From Bauldia sp. (GTDB taxonomy: Bacteria > Pseudomonadota > Alphaproteobacteria > Rhizobiales > Kaistiaceae): a DNA stretch of 52,393 nucleotides. The stretch is taken from the NCBI GenBank assembly GCA_020853895.1, contig JADYYB010000211.1, positions 1-52,393 of the forward strand. The letters run 5' to 3'. Below, in pieces: positions 42,589 to 52,300 of the stretch. Position 1 is the stretch's first letter. The number at the start of each line of letters is the position of its first letter. The position numbers were made by a program, and so were the translations under genes. Below the pieces are notes generated by a model. That model searched no databases and was not told the origin of the DNA. It saw nothing but the letters and a program-made list of their open reading frames with translations.

Positions 42589-44340
42589 ATGCGGATCAAC
42601 CTCCGCACGAAGCTGCTCGTCTTCTCGATCATCATCGCGATCATCCCGCTCCTGATCGCCGGCCAGTCGCTCATCCGCATCGCGCAGGACGAGATGAAGA
42701 GCGCGGCCAACGACCAGCTGATCAACGCGGTCGACCGGGTGACGGGCGAGATCAACAACCTCGTCGAGAACGCGTGGGCGGCGCCGGTGCTTCTCATCCG
42801 CGACGCCATCGACCAGCCCAATCTGAGCTTCGAAGGGAAGATCGCGATCCTCCGGAGCGGCATCGAGAGCCTGACGGACGTCGTCGCCCTGCAGATCTCG
42901 ATCGAGGGCTCGCCGCTCAGCCCGACCGCGGCGCAGCAGCCGTTCCTCGACCGGCTGGTCGCCGCCGGCCTGCAGCCGGTCGAGGTGATGCGCTCGCCGA
43001 TCGATCTCTTCGCCGCCGCCATCGGCGGCGCCAGCGGGGAGATCGAGCGGGTCGATCACGTCAGGGAGACCGGCGACTGGCTGGGGACGATCGTCTTCCC
43101 GCTCAACGAACCCCTGCCCGGCGGCGCGCGCGGCGTCCTCTCCGCCCGCATCGACCTCTCGCGGATCAAGACCGCGATCGCGGCGATGCCGTTCACCAGC
43201 ACCGGGCGCGTGCTGATCGCCGACGCCTCCGGGCGCGAAGTCTTCTCGCCCGAGGAGACCGACATCAGCGCCTACCCGGTCGTGCAGGCGGCGCTGCAGC
43301 AGCTCTTCCAGGGCTCGCACGCCACGAGCGTGGAGCCCTATCCGCAGCCCGACGGCACGCCGACCCTGGCCGCCTTCGCCTTCCCGAGCCTCGTGGACTG
43401 GGCGGTCGTCGCCGAGAAGCGCGAGTCCGACGCCTATGCCGCGGTCGCGGTGATGTTCCGCAACCTCCTCATCTGGCTCTCGGCGGGCCTCGCGGTCGCC
43501 GCGGTCGGCGCACTGGTGTTCTCGCTCGGCATCAGCCGGCCGATCCTCAATATCGGCGCCGCGGTCGTGGAGGTCGCCAAGGGCAATTTCCGCACGCGCG
43601 TGAAGGGCGTCCGCAGCCACGACGAGATCGGCCGGCTTGCGACCCAGATCAACGACATGATCGACAAGCTGAACGAGCGGCTGCATCTCCTCAAGTTCGT
43701 CTCGCGCGGCACGGCGGACGCGGTGAAGTCGTCGGGCGACGAGGGCGTGAAGCTGGGCGGGGAGAGCCGCGAGGCCGCGATCCTCTTCGCCGACATTCGC
43801 GGCTACACCGCGTTCGCGGAGAACCGGGCGCCGGAGGTGGTGGTCAACGTCATCAACCTCTATTTCGACCGGCTGGCCGAGCTGGTGATCAAGAACCACG
43901 GCGACATCGACAAATATGTCGGCGACCAGATCATGGCCGTGTTCTGGGGACCGACCAAGGCCGAGGACGCGGTGCGCTGCGCGCTCGACATCCAGGACGT
44001 GATGATCCAGCTCAACGACGAGCATCCCGATTACCGGCTCGACATCGGCATCGGCATCGATGCCGGCAGCGTGGTGCGCGGGGCGATGGGCAGCCGCGAG
44101 CGCATGGACTACACGGTGGTCGGCGACCACGTGAACTTCGCCGCGCGTCTCTGCGGCTATGCGGCGCCGCGGCAGACGCTGGTCTCGAACAACGTGCCGG
44201 CGGCGGTGGGGAAAGTCGCGGACATCTACTTCAACCCGCTCGAACCGATCGTGGTGAAGGGCAAGACCGGCGCCCTCCCCGTCTTCGACGTGCACCGCGT
44301 GACGGCGGCCGCCACGGCCCCCGCGAGGGCCAACGCGTAG
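42589..44340 (+). CDS. membrane-bound class III adenylate/guanylate cyclase
   Basis: A 583-residue signalling enzyme. Membrane segment near residues 8-27, a periplasmic dCACHE-like sensor (30-290, with SLTDVVALQIS, STGRVLIADASGRE), a second membrane segment (LLIWLSAGLAVAAVGALVFS), a HAMP domain (ISRPILNIGAAVVEVAKGNF) and a catalytic domain: AAILFADIRGYTAF with the first metal Asp near residue 401, DKYVGDQIMAVFWG with the second Asp and substrate-selecting Lys, and YTVVGDHVNFAARL with the adenine-site and transition-state residues. All catalytic residues are present; cAMP is the likely product. GGGGAG precedes the ATG. It is the third gene of the FecR/PKD unit, so the extracellular proteins probably feed its sensor. 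Confidence 0.92.
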   Translation: MRINLRTKLLVFSIIIAIIPLLIAGQSLIRIAQDEMKSAANDQLINAVDRVTGEINNLVENAWAAPVLLIRDAIDQPNLSFEGKIAILRSGIESLTDVVALQISIEGSPLSPTAAQQPFLDRLVAAGLQPVEVMRSPIDLFAAAIGGASGEIERVDHVRETGDWLGTIVFPLNEPLPGGARGVLSARIDLSRIKTAIAAMPFTSTGRVLIADASGREVFSPEETDISAYPVVQAALQQLFQGSHATSVEPYPQPDGTPTLAAFAFPSLVDWAVVAEKRESDAYAAVAVMFRNLLIWLSAGLAVAAVGALVFSLGISRPILNIGAAVVEVAKGNFRTRVKGVRSHDEIGRLATQINDMIDKLNERLHLLKFVSRGTADAVKSSGDEGVKLGGESREAAILFADIRGYTAFAENRAPEVVVNVINLYFDRLAELVIKNHGDIDKYVGDQIMAVFWGPTKAEDAVRCALDIQDVMIQLNDEHPDYRLDIGIGIDAGSVVRGAMGSRERMDYTVVGDHVNFAARLCGYAAPRQTLVSNNVPAAVGKVADIYFNPLEPIVVKGKTGALPVFDVHRVTAAATAPARANA

Positions 44341-44365
44341 GCGGCTCGGCCTCAGGCCCAGCCGC
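44341..44365. terminator. hairpin between convergent cyclase and YdcF-family genes
   Basis: GCGGCT (44341-44346) pairs with AGCCGC (44360-44365), with inner GGCC/GGCC. It starts right after the cyclase stop and covers the last codons of the leftward gene. No T-tract. Confidence 0.5.
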
Positions 44366-45128
44366 GCAGGCGGTAGACGAGGAGGCCGACGATCTCCTTG
44401 ATGGCGTCGGTGGTCTGGTTCAGCGAGAAGGCGTCGGGCAGAAGATCAAGCGGGCTCTCGACCAGCGGGAAATGGACGCGGACGTCGCTCGTCACCGGCG
44501 CCACCTGCAAGCCGGCACGGCGGAACACGGCCAGCGCGCGCGGCATGTGGAAGGCCGAGGTGACGAGGAGGCCAGAGGTCCAGCCGTGCTCTTCGAAGAG
44601 CGCGCGGGCGTTGGCGGCATTCTCAAAGGTGTTGCGGGACTCGGTCTCGACCGTGATCGCCGAGCGTGGCACGCCGAGCTCCTCGAGGAGGTCGGCGATC
44701 AGCTCGGCCTCGGATTTGGCGCTGGTCTGCCAGGGGAGGTTGCCCGCGGTCACGAGCACGGCGCTGACCTTCCCGGCGCGATAGAGGCGGGCCGTGTCGA
44801 GGACGCGGTCGACCGAGTCGAGAAGGTCGGGCGCGACGCGCGGCGGGATCGGCTGGCCGATCGCCCCGCCGAGGACGACCGCCACCGACGCCTGCGGCGC
44901 GTCCTCCAGGGGAACAGCCGGGACCTGCCCTTCGATCTGCCAAAGGAGCCATTGCGAGAAGGCGGGCGTGGAGGCCACCCAGAGGATCGCGAGGGCGAGC
45001 AGCAGCGCGAGGCGGCCGATGGCGCGAGCCCGCCGCCCGACGAGCAGAAGCGCGACGAGGCCGAGGAGGATGGCGAGGCCGAGCGGGTAGATGAGGATCG
45101 GCAAGAGCTTCGAGACGAAGAGGTCCAT
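44352..45128 (-). CDS. YdcF/ElyC-family membrane protein (DUF218)
   Basis: A 258-residue protein with two N-terminal membrane segments (ILIYPLGLAILLGLVALLLV and LALLLALAILWVASTPAF) and a periplasmic DUF218 domain: ASVAVVLGGAIGQPIPPRV, RLYRAGKVSAVLVTAGNLPW, SRNTFENAANARALFEEHG and LLVTSAFHMPRALAVFRRAG. These signatures are those of YdcF and ElyC; ElyC affects envelope polysaccharide and peptidoglycan synthesis. The gene is leftward beside the GDP-fucose genes, in keeping with an envelope role, though the exact reaction is unknown for the family. Confidence 0.9.
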   Translation of the reverse strand: MDLFVSKLLPILIYPLGLAILLGLVALLLVGRRARAIGRLALLLALAILWVASTPAFSQWLLWQIEGQVPAVPLEDAPQASVAVVLGGAIGQPIPPRVAPDLLDSVDRVLDTARLYRAGKVSAVLVTAGNLPWQTSAKSEAELIADLLEELGVPRSAITVETESRNTFENAANARALFEEHGWTSGLLVTSAFHMPRALAVFRRAGLQVAPVTSDVRVHFPLVESPLDLLPDAFSLNQTTDAIKEIVGLLVYRLRGWA

Positions 45129-45209
45129 TGCGCGCCCGCGGAAGGTTACGGACGATCTCTAGCGGCCAATCGTAAAGACATCGGGACGGTGCCCACGGAG
45201 AGCCGCGCG

Positions 45210-46163
45210 TCAGCCGTTGCGGCCGGCGGCGTACCAGCGATAGGTCGCGGCGATCCCGTCGCGGAGCGCGATCGACCGGGTCCAGCCCAGGCCGGCGAGC
45301 TTGCTGGAATCCATCAGCTTGCGCGGCGCGCCGTCGGGCTTGCCGGGGTCGTTGACGATCGCGCCGTCATAGCCCGCGATCTCGGCGATGAGGCGCGCGA
45401 GATCGGCGACCGTAATCTCCTCGCCGCTGCCGACATTGATGTGCTCGGGCGCGGAATAGCGCTGCATGAGGAAGACCAGCGCATCGGCGCAGTCGTCGAC
45501 ATGCATGAACTCGCGGCGCGGCGTGCCCGAGCCCCAGATCGTGAGCTCGCGCGCGCCGGCCGCCTTGGCCTCGTAGACCTTGCGGATGAGGGCGGCGAGG
45601 ACGTGGCTGGTGGCGAGGTCGAAATTGTCGCCCGGGCCGTAGAGGTTGGTCGGCATCGCCGAGATGAAGTCGGAACCGTGCTCGCGGCGGTAGGCCTCGG
45701 CGAGCTTCAGGCCGGCGATCTTGGCGATGGCGTACCACTCGTTGGTGGGCTCGAGCGGGCCGGTGAGCAGCGCGTCCTCGCGCATCGGCTGCGGCGCGAG
45801 GCGCGGATAGATGCAGCTCGACCCGAGGAAGAGGAGCTTCTCCACGCCGGCCCGGCGCGCGCCCTCGATGACGTTGTCCTGTATGGCGAGATTGTCGTGC
45901 AGGAAGGGCGCCGGATGCTCGGCGTTGGCGAGGATGCCGCCGACCCTGGCGGCGGCGAGGAAGACCGCCTGCGGCCGGGCATCGTCCATCCAGGCATAGA
46001 CGCGCGCCTGGTCGCGAAGGTCGAGCTCCTCGCGCGTGACGGCGAGGATCTCGCAATCCTCGCCGGCGAGGCGGCGGACGAGGGCCGAGCCGACCAGGCC
46101 GCGATGGCCGGCGACCCAGACGCGCTTGCCGCGGAGCGAGTAGAGAGGCGGGGCGGACGCCAT
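45210..46163 (-). CDS. fcl: GDP-L-fucose synthase
   Basis: A 317-residue epimerase/reductase that turns GDP-4-keto-6-deoxymannose into GDP-L-fucose using NADPH. It shows the Rossmann motif VAGHRGLVGSALVRRL, FLAAARVGGILAN, the catalytic Ser in LGSSCIYPRLAPQPM, Y-x-x-x-K in EWYAIAKIAGLKL, MPTNLYGPGDNFD and HVDDCADAL, all as in the known enzyme. ATG at 46163 is 8 bp after the stop of gmd, so the two genes are cotranscribed and make consecutive steps of one pathway. Confidence 0.95.
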   Translation of the reverse strand: MASAPPLYSLRGKRVWVAGHRGLVGSALVRRLAGEDCEILAVTREELDLRDQARVYAWMDDARPQAVFLAAARVGGILANAEHPAPFLHDNLAIQDNVIEGARRAGVEKLLFLGSSCIYPRLAPQPMREDALLTGPLEPTNEWYAIAKIAGLKLAEAYRREHGSDFISAMPTNLYGPGDNFDLATSHVLAALIRKVYEAKAAGARELTIWGSGTPRREFMHVDDCADALVFLMQRYSAPEHINVGSGEEITVADLARLIAEIAGYDGAIVNDPGKPDGAPRKLMDSSKLAGLGWTRSIALRDGIAATYRWYAAGRNG

Positions 46164-46171
46164 GAGCCGTT

Positions 46172-47254
46172 CTAGTCGGACCGGGTCGAGCGCGAGTCCC
46201 GCTCGCGCTCGACGGTGCGGAGGTCGGCGGTGACCATCTCCTCGACGAGCTCGGCGAAGGAGGTCTTGTGGCGCCAGCCGAGACGCTGGTGGGCCTTGGA
46301 CGGATCGCCCTGGAGCTGGTGCACCTCGGTGGGCCGGAAATAGCGCGCGTCGACCTTGACGAGGGTCTCGCCCGTCTTGCGGTCGCGGCCGACCTCGTCG
46401 ACCCCCCTGCCCTCCCACTCGATCGTGCGGCCGACAACGGCGAAGCCGTGCTCGACGAACTCGCGCACCGAGTGCATCTCGCCGGTGGCGAGCACGTAGT
46501 CGTCGGGCTCGTCCTGCTGGAGGATGAGCCACATCCCCTCGACATAGTCGCGGGCGTGGCCCCAGTCGCGCCGCGAGTCGAGGTTGCCGAGATAGATGTT
46601 CGGCTGCAGCCCGAGCTCGATGGCGGCGATGCCGCGGCTGATCTTGCGCGTGACGAAAGTCTCGCCGCGGATCGGGCTCTCGTGGTTGAAGAGGATGCCG
46701 TTGGAGGCGTGGATGGCGTAGGCCTCGCGGTAGTTCACGGCGATCCAGTAGGCGTAAAGCTTGGCCGCCGCGTAGGGCGAGCGCGGGTAGAAGGGCGTCG
46801 TCTCGCGCTGCGGGATCTCGCGCACCTCGCCGTAGAGCTCGGAGGTCGAGGCCTGGTAGAAGCGCGTCTTGCCGACAAGGCGGAGGAGGCGGATGGCCTC
46901 GAGGAGCCGGAGCGTGCCGAGGGCGTCGGCGTTGGCGGTGTACTCGGCGGTCTCGAAGCTGACCTGGACGTGGCTCTGGGCGGCGAGATTGTAGATCTCG
47001 TCGGGCTGGGTCTCCTGCACGATGCGGATCAGATTGGTCGCATCGGTCATGTCGCCGTAATGCAGGAGGAGGCGCGGATCGGGGACGTGCGGGTCCTCGT
47101 AGAGATGGTCGATGCGGTTGGTGTTGAACGAGGACGAGCGCCGCTTGAGGCCATGGACGAGATAGCCCTTGGCGAGCAGGAGCTCGGTCAGATAGGCGCC
47201 GTCCTGCCCGGTCACGCCGGTGATGAGCGCTACCTTGCCGCTGGCATCCGCCAC
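46172..47254 (-). CDS. gmd: GDP-mannose 4,6-dehydratase
   Basis: A 360-residue enzyme that converts GDP-mannose to GDP-4-keto-6-deoxymannose, the step before fcl. NADP-binding [14 protein letters not shown], the long [20 protein letters not shown] stretch, [18 protein letters not shown], the catalytic STSELYG and Y-x-x-x-K in [29 protein letters not shown] and [15 protein letters not shown] are all present. I chose the GTG at 47254 ([13 protein letters not shown]) because GGGAGA lies 8 nt upstream; a TTG at 47311 would add 19 residues without a good ribosome site. Confidence 0.95.
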   Translation of the reverse strand: MADASGKVALITGVTGQDGAYLTELLLAKGYLVHGLKRRSSSFNTNRIDHLYEDPHVPDPRLLLHYGDMTDATNLIRIVQETQPDEIYNLAAQSHVQVSFETAEYTANADALGTLRLLEAIRLLRLVGKTRFYQASTSELYGEVREIPQRETTPFYPRSPYAAAKLYAYWIAVNYREAYAIHASNGILFNHESPIRGETFVTRKISRGIAAIELGLQPNIYLGNLDSRRDWGHARDYVEGMWLILQQDEPDDYVLATGEMHSVREFVEHGFAVVGRTIEWEGRGVDEVGRDRKTGETLVKVDARYFRPTEVHQLQGDPSKAHQRLGWRHKTSFAELVEEMVTADLRTVERERDSRSTRSD

Positions 47255-47324
47255 GCTGGATTCTCCCGCTGCCGCCAACTCATACGGGCGCGAAGTCGGC
47301 CGCGAGGTCAACCCCGCGCGACCC

Positions 47325-48032
47325 TCAAGCCCGGGTCTTCTTCCGCGCGGGCTTGGCGGTCTCGGGCGCGAGGACGCCGTCGCGGGTGAGGCCGGCGACG
47401 AGGGTCTCGGTCACGCTGGCGATGAGGGCCTTCTTGTCCGCCCAGGGGAATTGGGGCCGGGCGATGAGGAGGGACACCAGGCCGTGGCTCGCCATCCACA
47501 CGGTCTGGGTGACCACCAGCGTATCGTCCCGCTTCAGGAAGCCGGCCGCGGCGAGCTCGCAGATCTGCTCGTAGCAGATGAGGAAGGCCTGCATGCCCGG
47601 CGGCTGCTCCTCGAAGGGCAAGCCGAAATCCTTCTGCTCGATGAAGGGCGTGCCGTCGAGGCTCGACATGAAGACGAGCTGGTATTCCTCGGGATAGTCG
47701 AGGCCGAAAGCGATATAGGCTTCGCCCAGCCGCTTCAGCCGCTCCGGCCCGAGCGGGGTCTCGCGCGCCGCCTTCTGCATGCCCGCGATGAGATGGCCGA
47801 AGGCCTCCCGGCAGAGGGCCTCCATGATCTCTTCCTTGCTCTGGAAATAGACATAGAGCCCGGTCTGCGAGATGCCGGCGCGCTCGGCGAGCTTGCGCGT
47901 GGTCACCGTCTCGAAACCCTCGGAGGCGAAGAGCTCCTTGGCCACGGCCAGGATCTCGCCGCGCCGCTCGTGGCCGTGGCCACGCGGCTTCCGCTTCCGG
48001 GTCTCGTTGATTGCGTTCGCCTGGATCGACAT
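47325..48032 (-). CDS. TetR-family repressor of the divergent RND efflux operon
   Basis: A 235-residue regulator: helix-turn-helix at residues 25-70 ([40 protein letters not shown]), then a ligand-binding helical domain with a TetR_C-type stretch [25 protein letters not shown] and a basic C-terminal tail (KPARKKTRA). GAGGG precedes the ATG by 6 nt. It is divergent from the RND genes with a palindrome in the shared 175-bp gap, the usual arrangement for local repression lifted by a pump substrate. The ligand is unknown. Confidence 0.9.
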   Translation of the reverse strand: MSIQANAINETRKRKPRGHGHERRGEILAVAKELFASEGFETVTTRKLAERAGISQTGLYVYFQSKEEIMEALCREAFGHLIAGMQKAARETPLGPERLKRLGEAYIAFGLDYPEEYQLVFMSSLDGTPFIEQKDFGLPFEEQPPGMQAFLICYEQICELAAAGFLKRDDTLVVTQTVWMASHGLVSLLIARPQFPWADKKALIASVTETLVAGLTRDGVLAPETAKPARKKTRA

Positions 48033-48135
48033 TCAGCCCTCGTCCCCGCGGCGCCGTGCGGCGTCTCGCGAATCTCTATCACGCCGGTCTTTACCGCCTC
48101 GACCTATCAAAAATCGAGCAAAAACCGTGTTCACC

Positions 48136-48162
48136 GATTAGTGAGCATTGATTACTAATCAA
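48136..48162. promoter_or_regulatory. palindromic operator for the TetR regulator
   Basis: GATTAGT (48136-48142) and ACTAATC (48154-48160) form an inverted repeat, and within it TTGATTACTAATCAA (48148-48162) is a perfect 15-bp palindrome around one base. It is AT-rich in a GC-rich genome and lies between the divergent tetR and RND genes, with TTGATT possibly also serving as -35. Confidence 0.65.
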
Positions 48163-48207
48163 AGAACATATATGGGTGAGCGACGATCGGATTGCGAGGC
48201 GACACAA

Positions 48208-49329
48208 ATGCATTCGGCCAGCGTTCTCCCCCGGCGAAGCCTTTCCGCCGCCCTTTTCCCCCATGCTTTCCTAGTGATTTCGGCGCTTTTCCTGGCCGCC
48301 TGCAGCGAGGCGGTGCCGGACACCCAGCCCCTTCCGCCGGTGGTCCAGGTCGAGACGGTGCGATTCGCGCCCGACGCGGTCGAACGGAGTTATGCCGGCA
48401 TCGTCGTCGCCCGCTACGAGGCCGACCAGGCCTTCCGCCTCGGCGGCAAGATCACCGAGCGGCTCGTCGATGTCGGCGATCGGGTCGCGGCGGGAGACGT
48501 CCTCGCCCGGCTCGACACGGTCGACCTCGCGCTCCAGGTTGGTAGCGCCGAGGCCGAGTTCGCCGCCGCCACCGCCGCCGCGGCGCAGGCGGCCGCCGAT
48601 CTCGACCGAGCGCGGCGGCTCCTCGAGCAGAACAACATGCCCACGGCCGAGTTCGAGCACCGGCGCCTCGCGCTCGAGGAGGCCAACGGCCGGCTCGCCC
48701 GCGCCGAGCAGCAGCTGGCGCTGGCCCGCAACCAGGAGGGCTACGCCACGCTCCGCGCCTCGGCCGCGGGCATCGTCACCGGCGTCTCCGCCGAGGCGGG
48801 CCAGGTCGTGGCGGTCGGCCAGCCGATCGTCTCGATCGCGGAGCTCGACGAGCTCGAGGTCGAGGTCGCCATCCCCGAGGCGGCGGTCGCCGGCCTCGAG
48901 GCGGCGAGCGCCAGCGTGACCGTGTGGGCCAACGGGGAAGCAAGGCACCGCGCGACGCTGCGCGAGCTGGCGCCGGAAGCCGATCCCGCCGCCCGTACCT
49001 TCACCGCCCGGTTCGCCCTCGACAACGCCGATGTCCGCCTCGGCATGACCGCCACGCTCTCCCTCAGGACCGGGACGGGCGACGAGGTGGCGCGCCTGCC
49101 GCTTGCCGCCCTCCTCGACCAGGGCACGGGCCCTTCGGTCTTCGTGGTCGCCGCCAACGACACGCTCGAGCTCCGCCCCGTCGACCTCGTGCGCTACGCG
49201 GCGTCCTCGGTCGTCCTCTCGGGCGGCATCGCCGACGGCGACCGGGTGGTGACCCTCGGGGTCAACCGCCTCTCGCCCGGCGCCTCCGTCCGGACCGTCG
49301 AAACCCCGATCCTGCAGGCCTCGCGATGA
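48208..49329 (+). CDS. RND efflux periplasmic adaptor lipoprotein (membrane fusion protein)
   Basis: A 373-residue adaptor linking an RND pump to an outer membrane channel. Lipobox LAAC after FLVISALFLAAC anchors it; then a barrel-lipoyl half-motif (ADQAFRLGGKITERLVDVGD, DVLARLD), an alpha hairpin coiled coil of about 80 residues rich in Ala/Glu/Arg, the second lipoyl half (LRASAAGIVTGVSAEAGQVV, VGQPIVSIAELDELEVEVAI) and a beta-barrel end. ATG at 48208 is chosen; an ATG at 48172 lacks a ribosome site. Its stop overlaps the pump start (ATGA), so the two are translated together. Confidence 0.92.
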   Translation: MHSASVLPRRSLSAALFPHAFLVISALFLAACSEAVPDTQPLPPVVQVETVRFAPDAVERSYAGIVVARYEADQAFRLGGKITERLVDVGDRVAAGDVLARLDTVDLALQVGSAEAEFAAATAAAAQAAADLDRARRLLEQNNMPTAEFEHRRLALEEANGRLARAEQQLALARNQEGYATLRASAAGIVTGVSAEAGQVVAVGQPIVSIAELDELEVEVAIPEAAVAGLEAASASVTVWANGEARHRATLRELAPEADPAARTFTARFALDNADVRLGMTATLSLRTGTGDEVARLPLAALLDQGTGPSVFVVAANDTLELRPVDLVRYAASSVVLSGGIADGDRVVTLGVNRLSPGASVRTVETPILQASR

Positions 49330-52300
49330 GCCGCTTCAACCTCTCCTCCTGGGCGGTAACCCATCCCGCCCTCCTCCTCTTCCTGCTCATCATGCTCTCG
49401 GCGGCGGGCGCGTATTCCTATACCCAGCTCGGGCGCGCCGAGGATCCGAGCTTCACGATCAAGGTCATGAACGTCACGGCGGCCTGGCCGGGCGCCACCG
49501 CCGACGAGATGCAGCGCCTCGTCGCCGACCCGATCGAGAAGACGCTTCAGGAGGTCCCGCATTTCTACCAGGTGCGGACCTACTCGACCCCCGGCGTCAG
49601 CTATCTCCAGGTGCAGCTGGACGACGCCACCGCGCCCGCCGACGTGCCGGACCTCTGGTACCAGATCAGGAAGCGCATCACCGACATGAGCGGGACGCTC
49701 CCGGAGGGCGTGATCGGCCCGTTCTTCAACGACGAGTTCGGCGACGTCGACAGCGCGCTCTACGTCCTCACCGGGGACGGCGTGACCGCGCGCCAGCTCA
49801 AGGACGAGGCCGAGGCGATCCGTCAGCATCTCCTCTCGGTCGCGAATGTCGACAAGGTCCGCTTCTACGGCGTCCAGGACGAGAAGATCTTCATCGAGTT
49901 CAGCCACGCCAAGCTGGCCACGCTCGGCATCTCGCCCCAGCAGATCTTCGACTCGATCGCGCGGCAGAACGCCATCGTCCCGTCCGGCATCATCGAGACC
50001 AGCGCCGACCGGGTCCATCTCCGGGTCGAGGGCGCGCTGAGCGGGGTCGAGGCCCTCGCCGCCGTGCCGGTCGAGGCCGACGGGCGCGTCTTCCGGCTCG
50101 GGGACATCGCCACCGTCTCGGAGGGCTTCGCCGACCCGCCTACCGCCACCGTCCGCCACGAGGGCGTGGCCGGTATCGCCATCGGCGTGGTCATGGCCGA
50201 GGGCACCAACATCCTCACCCTCGGCGAGGACCTCGAAGCGGCGATGCACGAGATCACGGCCGACCTTCCGGTCGGCTTCTCCATCGACCAGATCGCCGAC
50301 CAGCCCGAGGTGGTGGCCGAGTCCGTCGGCGAGTTCCTGCGCGTCTTCGCCGAGGCGCTCGCGATCGTGCTGCTGGTCAGCTTCCTCTTCCTCGGCTGGC
50401 GCACCGGCATCGTGGTCGCGCTGGCCGTGCCGCTCGTCCTCGCGATCGTGATGATCGTCATGCTGACGCTCGGCATGAGCCTCGAACGGATCACGCTCGG
50501 CGCCCTCATCATCGCCCTCGGGCTCCTCGTCGACGACGCGATCATCGCCATCGAGATGATGATGGTGAAGATGGAGGAGGGCTACGACCGCATCAGCGCC
50601 GCCGGCTTCGCGTGGAGCTCGACCGCCTTCCCGATGCTCACCGGCACGCTGGTCACCGCGGCCGGCTTCCTGCCGGTCGGCTTCGCGCAGTCGACGACCA
50701 GCGAATATGCCGGCGGCATCTTCTGGGTGGTCGGCATCGCGCTCATCGCCTCCTGGGTGGTGGCGGTGGTGTTCACGCCCTATCTCGGCACCAAGCTCCT
50801 GCCGACGCCGAAGAAGCGGGCGGGCGGCCACGACGAGCACGCGCTCTATGACGGCCGCTTCTACCGCGCCATGCGCGCGGTCGTGACCTGGTGCGTCAAC
50901 CACCGCGTCGTGGTCACGGCCACGACCGTTGCGCTCTTTGTCGGGGCGCTCTGGTCCTTCCAGTTCGTCCAGCAGCAGTTCTTCCCGTCCTCGACGCGGC
51001 CCGAGGTGCTCGCCGAGATCCGGCTGCCGCAGGGCTCCTCCTTCCAGGCCACGGAAGCGGCGGTCGAGAAGCTCGAGGCGATGATCGCGGACGACCCCGA
51101 GGTCACCACCTACACCACCTATACCGGCTTCGGCACGCCGCGTTTCGCGCTCACCACCAACCCGGAGCTGCCGAAGGAGAACTACGCGGTCGTGGTGATG
51201 ATGACGCCCGGCGAGGAGGCGCGCGACCGCGTCGTCGAGCGTCTCAACGACTTCGCCGCCGAGGGCGGGCTGCCCGAGGCGCGGCTCCGCGTCTCGATCC
51301 TCGCGCTCGGTCCGCCGGTCGGCTTCCCGGTCCAGTTCCGGATCACCGGCCCCGACCCGATGGAGGTGCGCGAGATCGCCCACGCCGTCCTCGCCCGGAT
51401 GGAGGCCGACCCCAATCTCGTGGAAGCCAATCTCGACTGGAACGAGCTCTCGAAGTCGGTCCGTCTCGAGATCGACCAGGAGCGGGCGCGGGCTCTCGGC
51501 CTCACCCCGCAGGATGTTGGCCAGGCGCTGCAGACGCTTATCTCCGGTGTCACGGTCACGCAGGTCCGCGACGGCATCGAGCTCATCGACGTGGTCGCGC
51601 GCGCGGTGCCGGAAGAGCGGCTCGACCTCGACCGCCTGCCCGACCTCACCATCGCCAACCGCGACGGCAACCCGATCCCGCTCGCCCAGGTGGCGCGGCT
51701 CGAATATGGGAGCGAGGAGCCGATCCTGTGGCGGCTCAACCGCGAGACCTTCATCACCGCCCGCGCCGACGTCGTCGCCGGCATGCAGCCGCCCGACGCC
51801 TCGGCCGCCGCCTTCGCCGCGATGGCCGACCTCCGGGCTTCGCTCCCCGCCGGCTATCGCATCGAGGTGGGCGGGGCGGCCGAGGAGAGCGCCCGCGCCA
51901 ACGGCGCGCTGACGGCGGTCTTCCCGGTGATGATCCTGGTCATGCTGACGCTCCTGATGATCCAGTTGCAGAGCTTCTCGCAGATCTTCCTGGTGTTCGC
52001 GACCGCCCCGCTCGGGCTCATCGGCGCGACCGCGGCGCTCCTCCTCCTCGACCGGCCGTTCGGCTTCGTGGCGTTGCTCGGGGTCATCGCGCTGGCCGGC
52101 ATGATCATGCGCAACACGGTGATCCTGGTCGACCAGATCGGGCGCGAGAGGGAGGCCGGCAGCGACCCGTTCCAGGCGATCATCAACGCCACCATCCGCC
52201 GCACGCGGCCGGTGGTGCTGACCGCGCTCGCCTCGATCCTGGCCATGGTCCCGCTCTCGCAGAACATCTTCTGGGGGCCGATGGCGGTGGCGATCATGGG

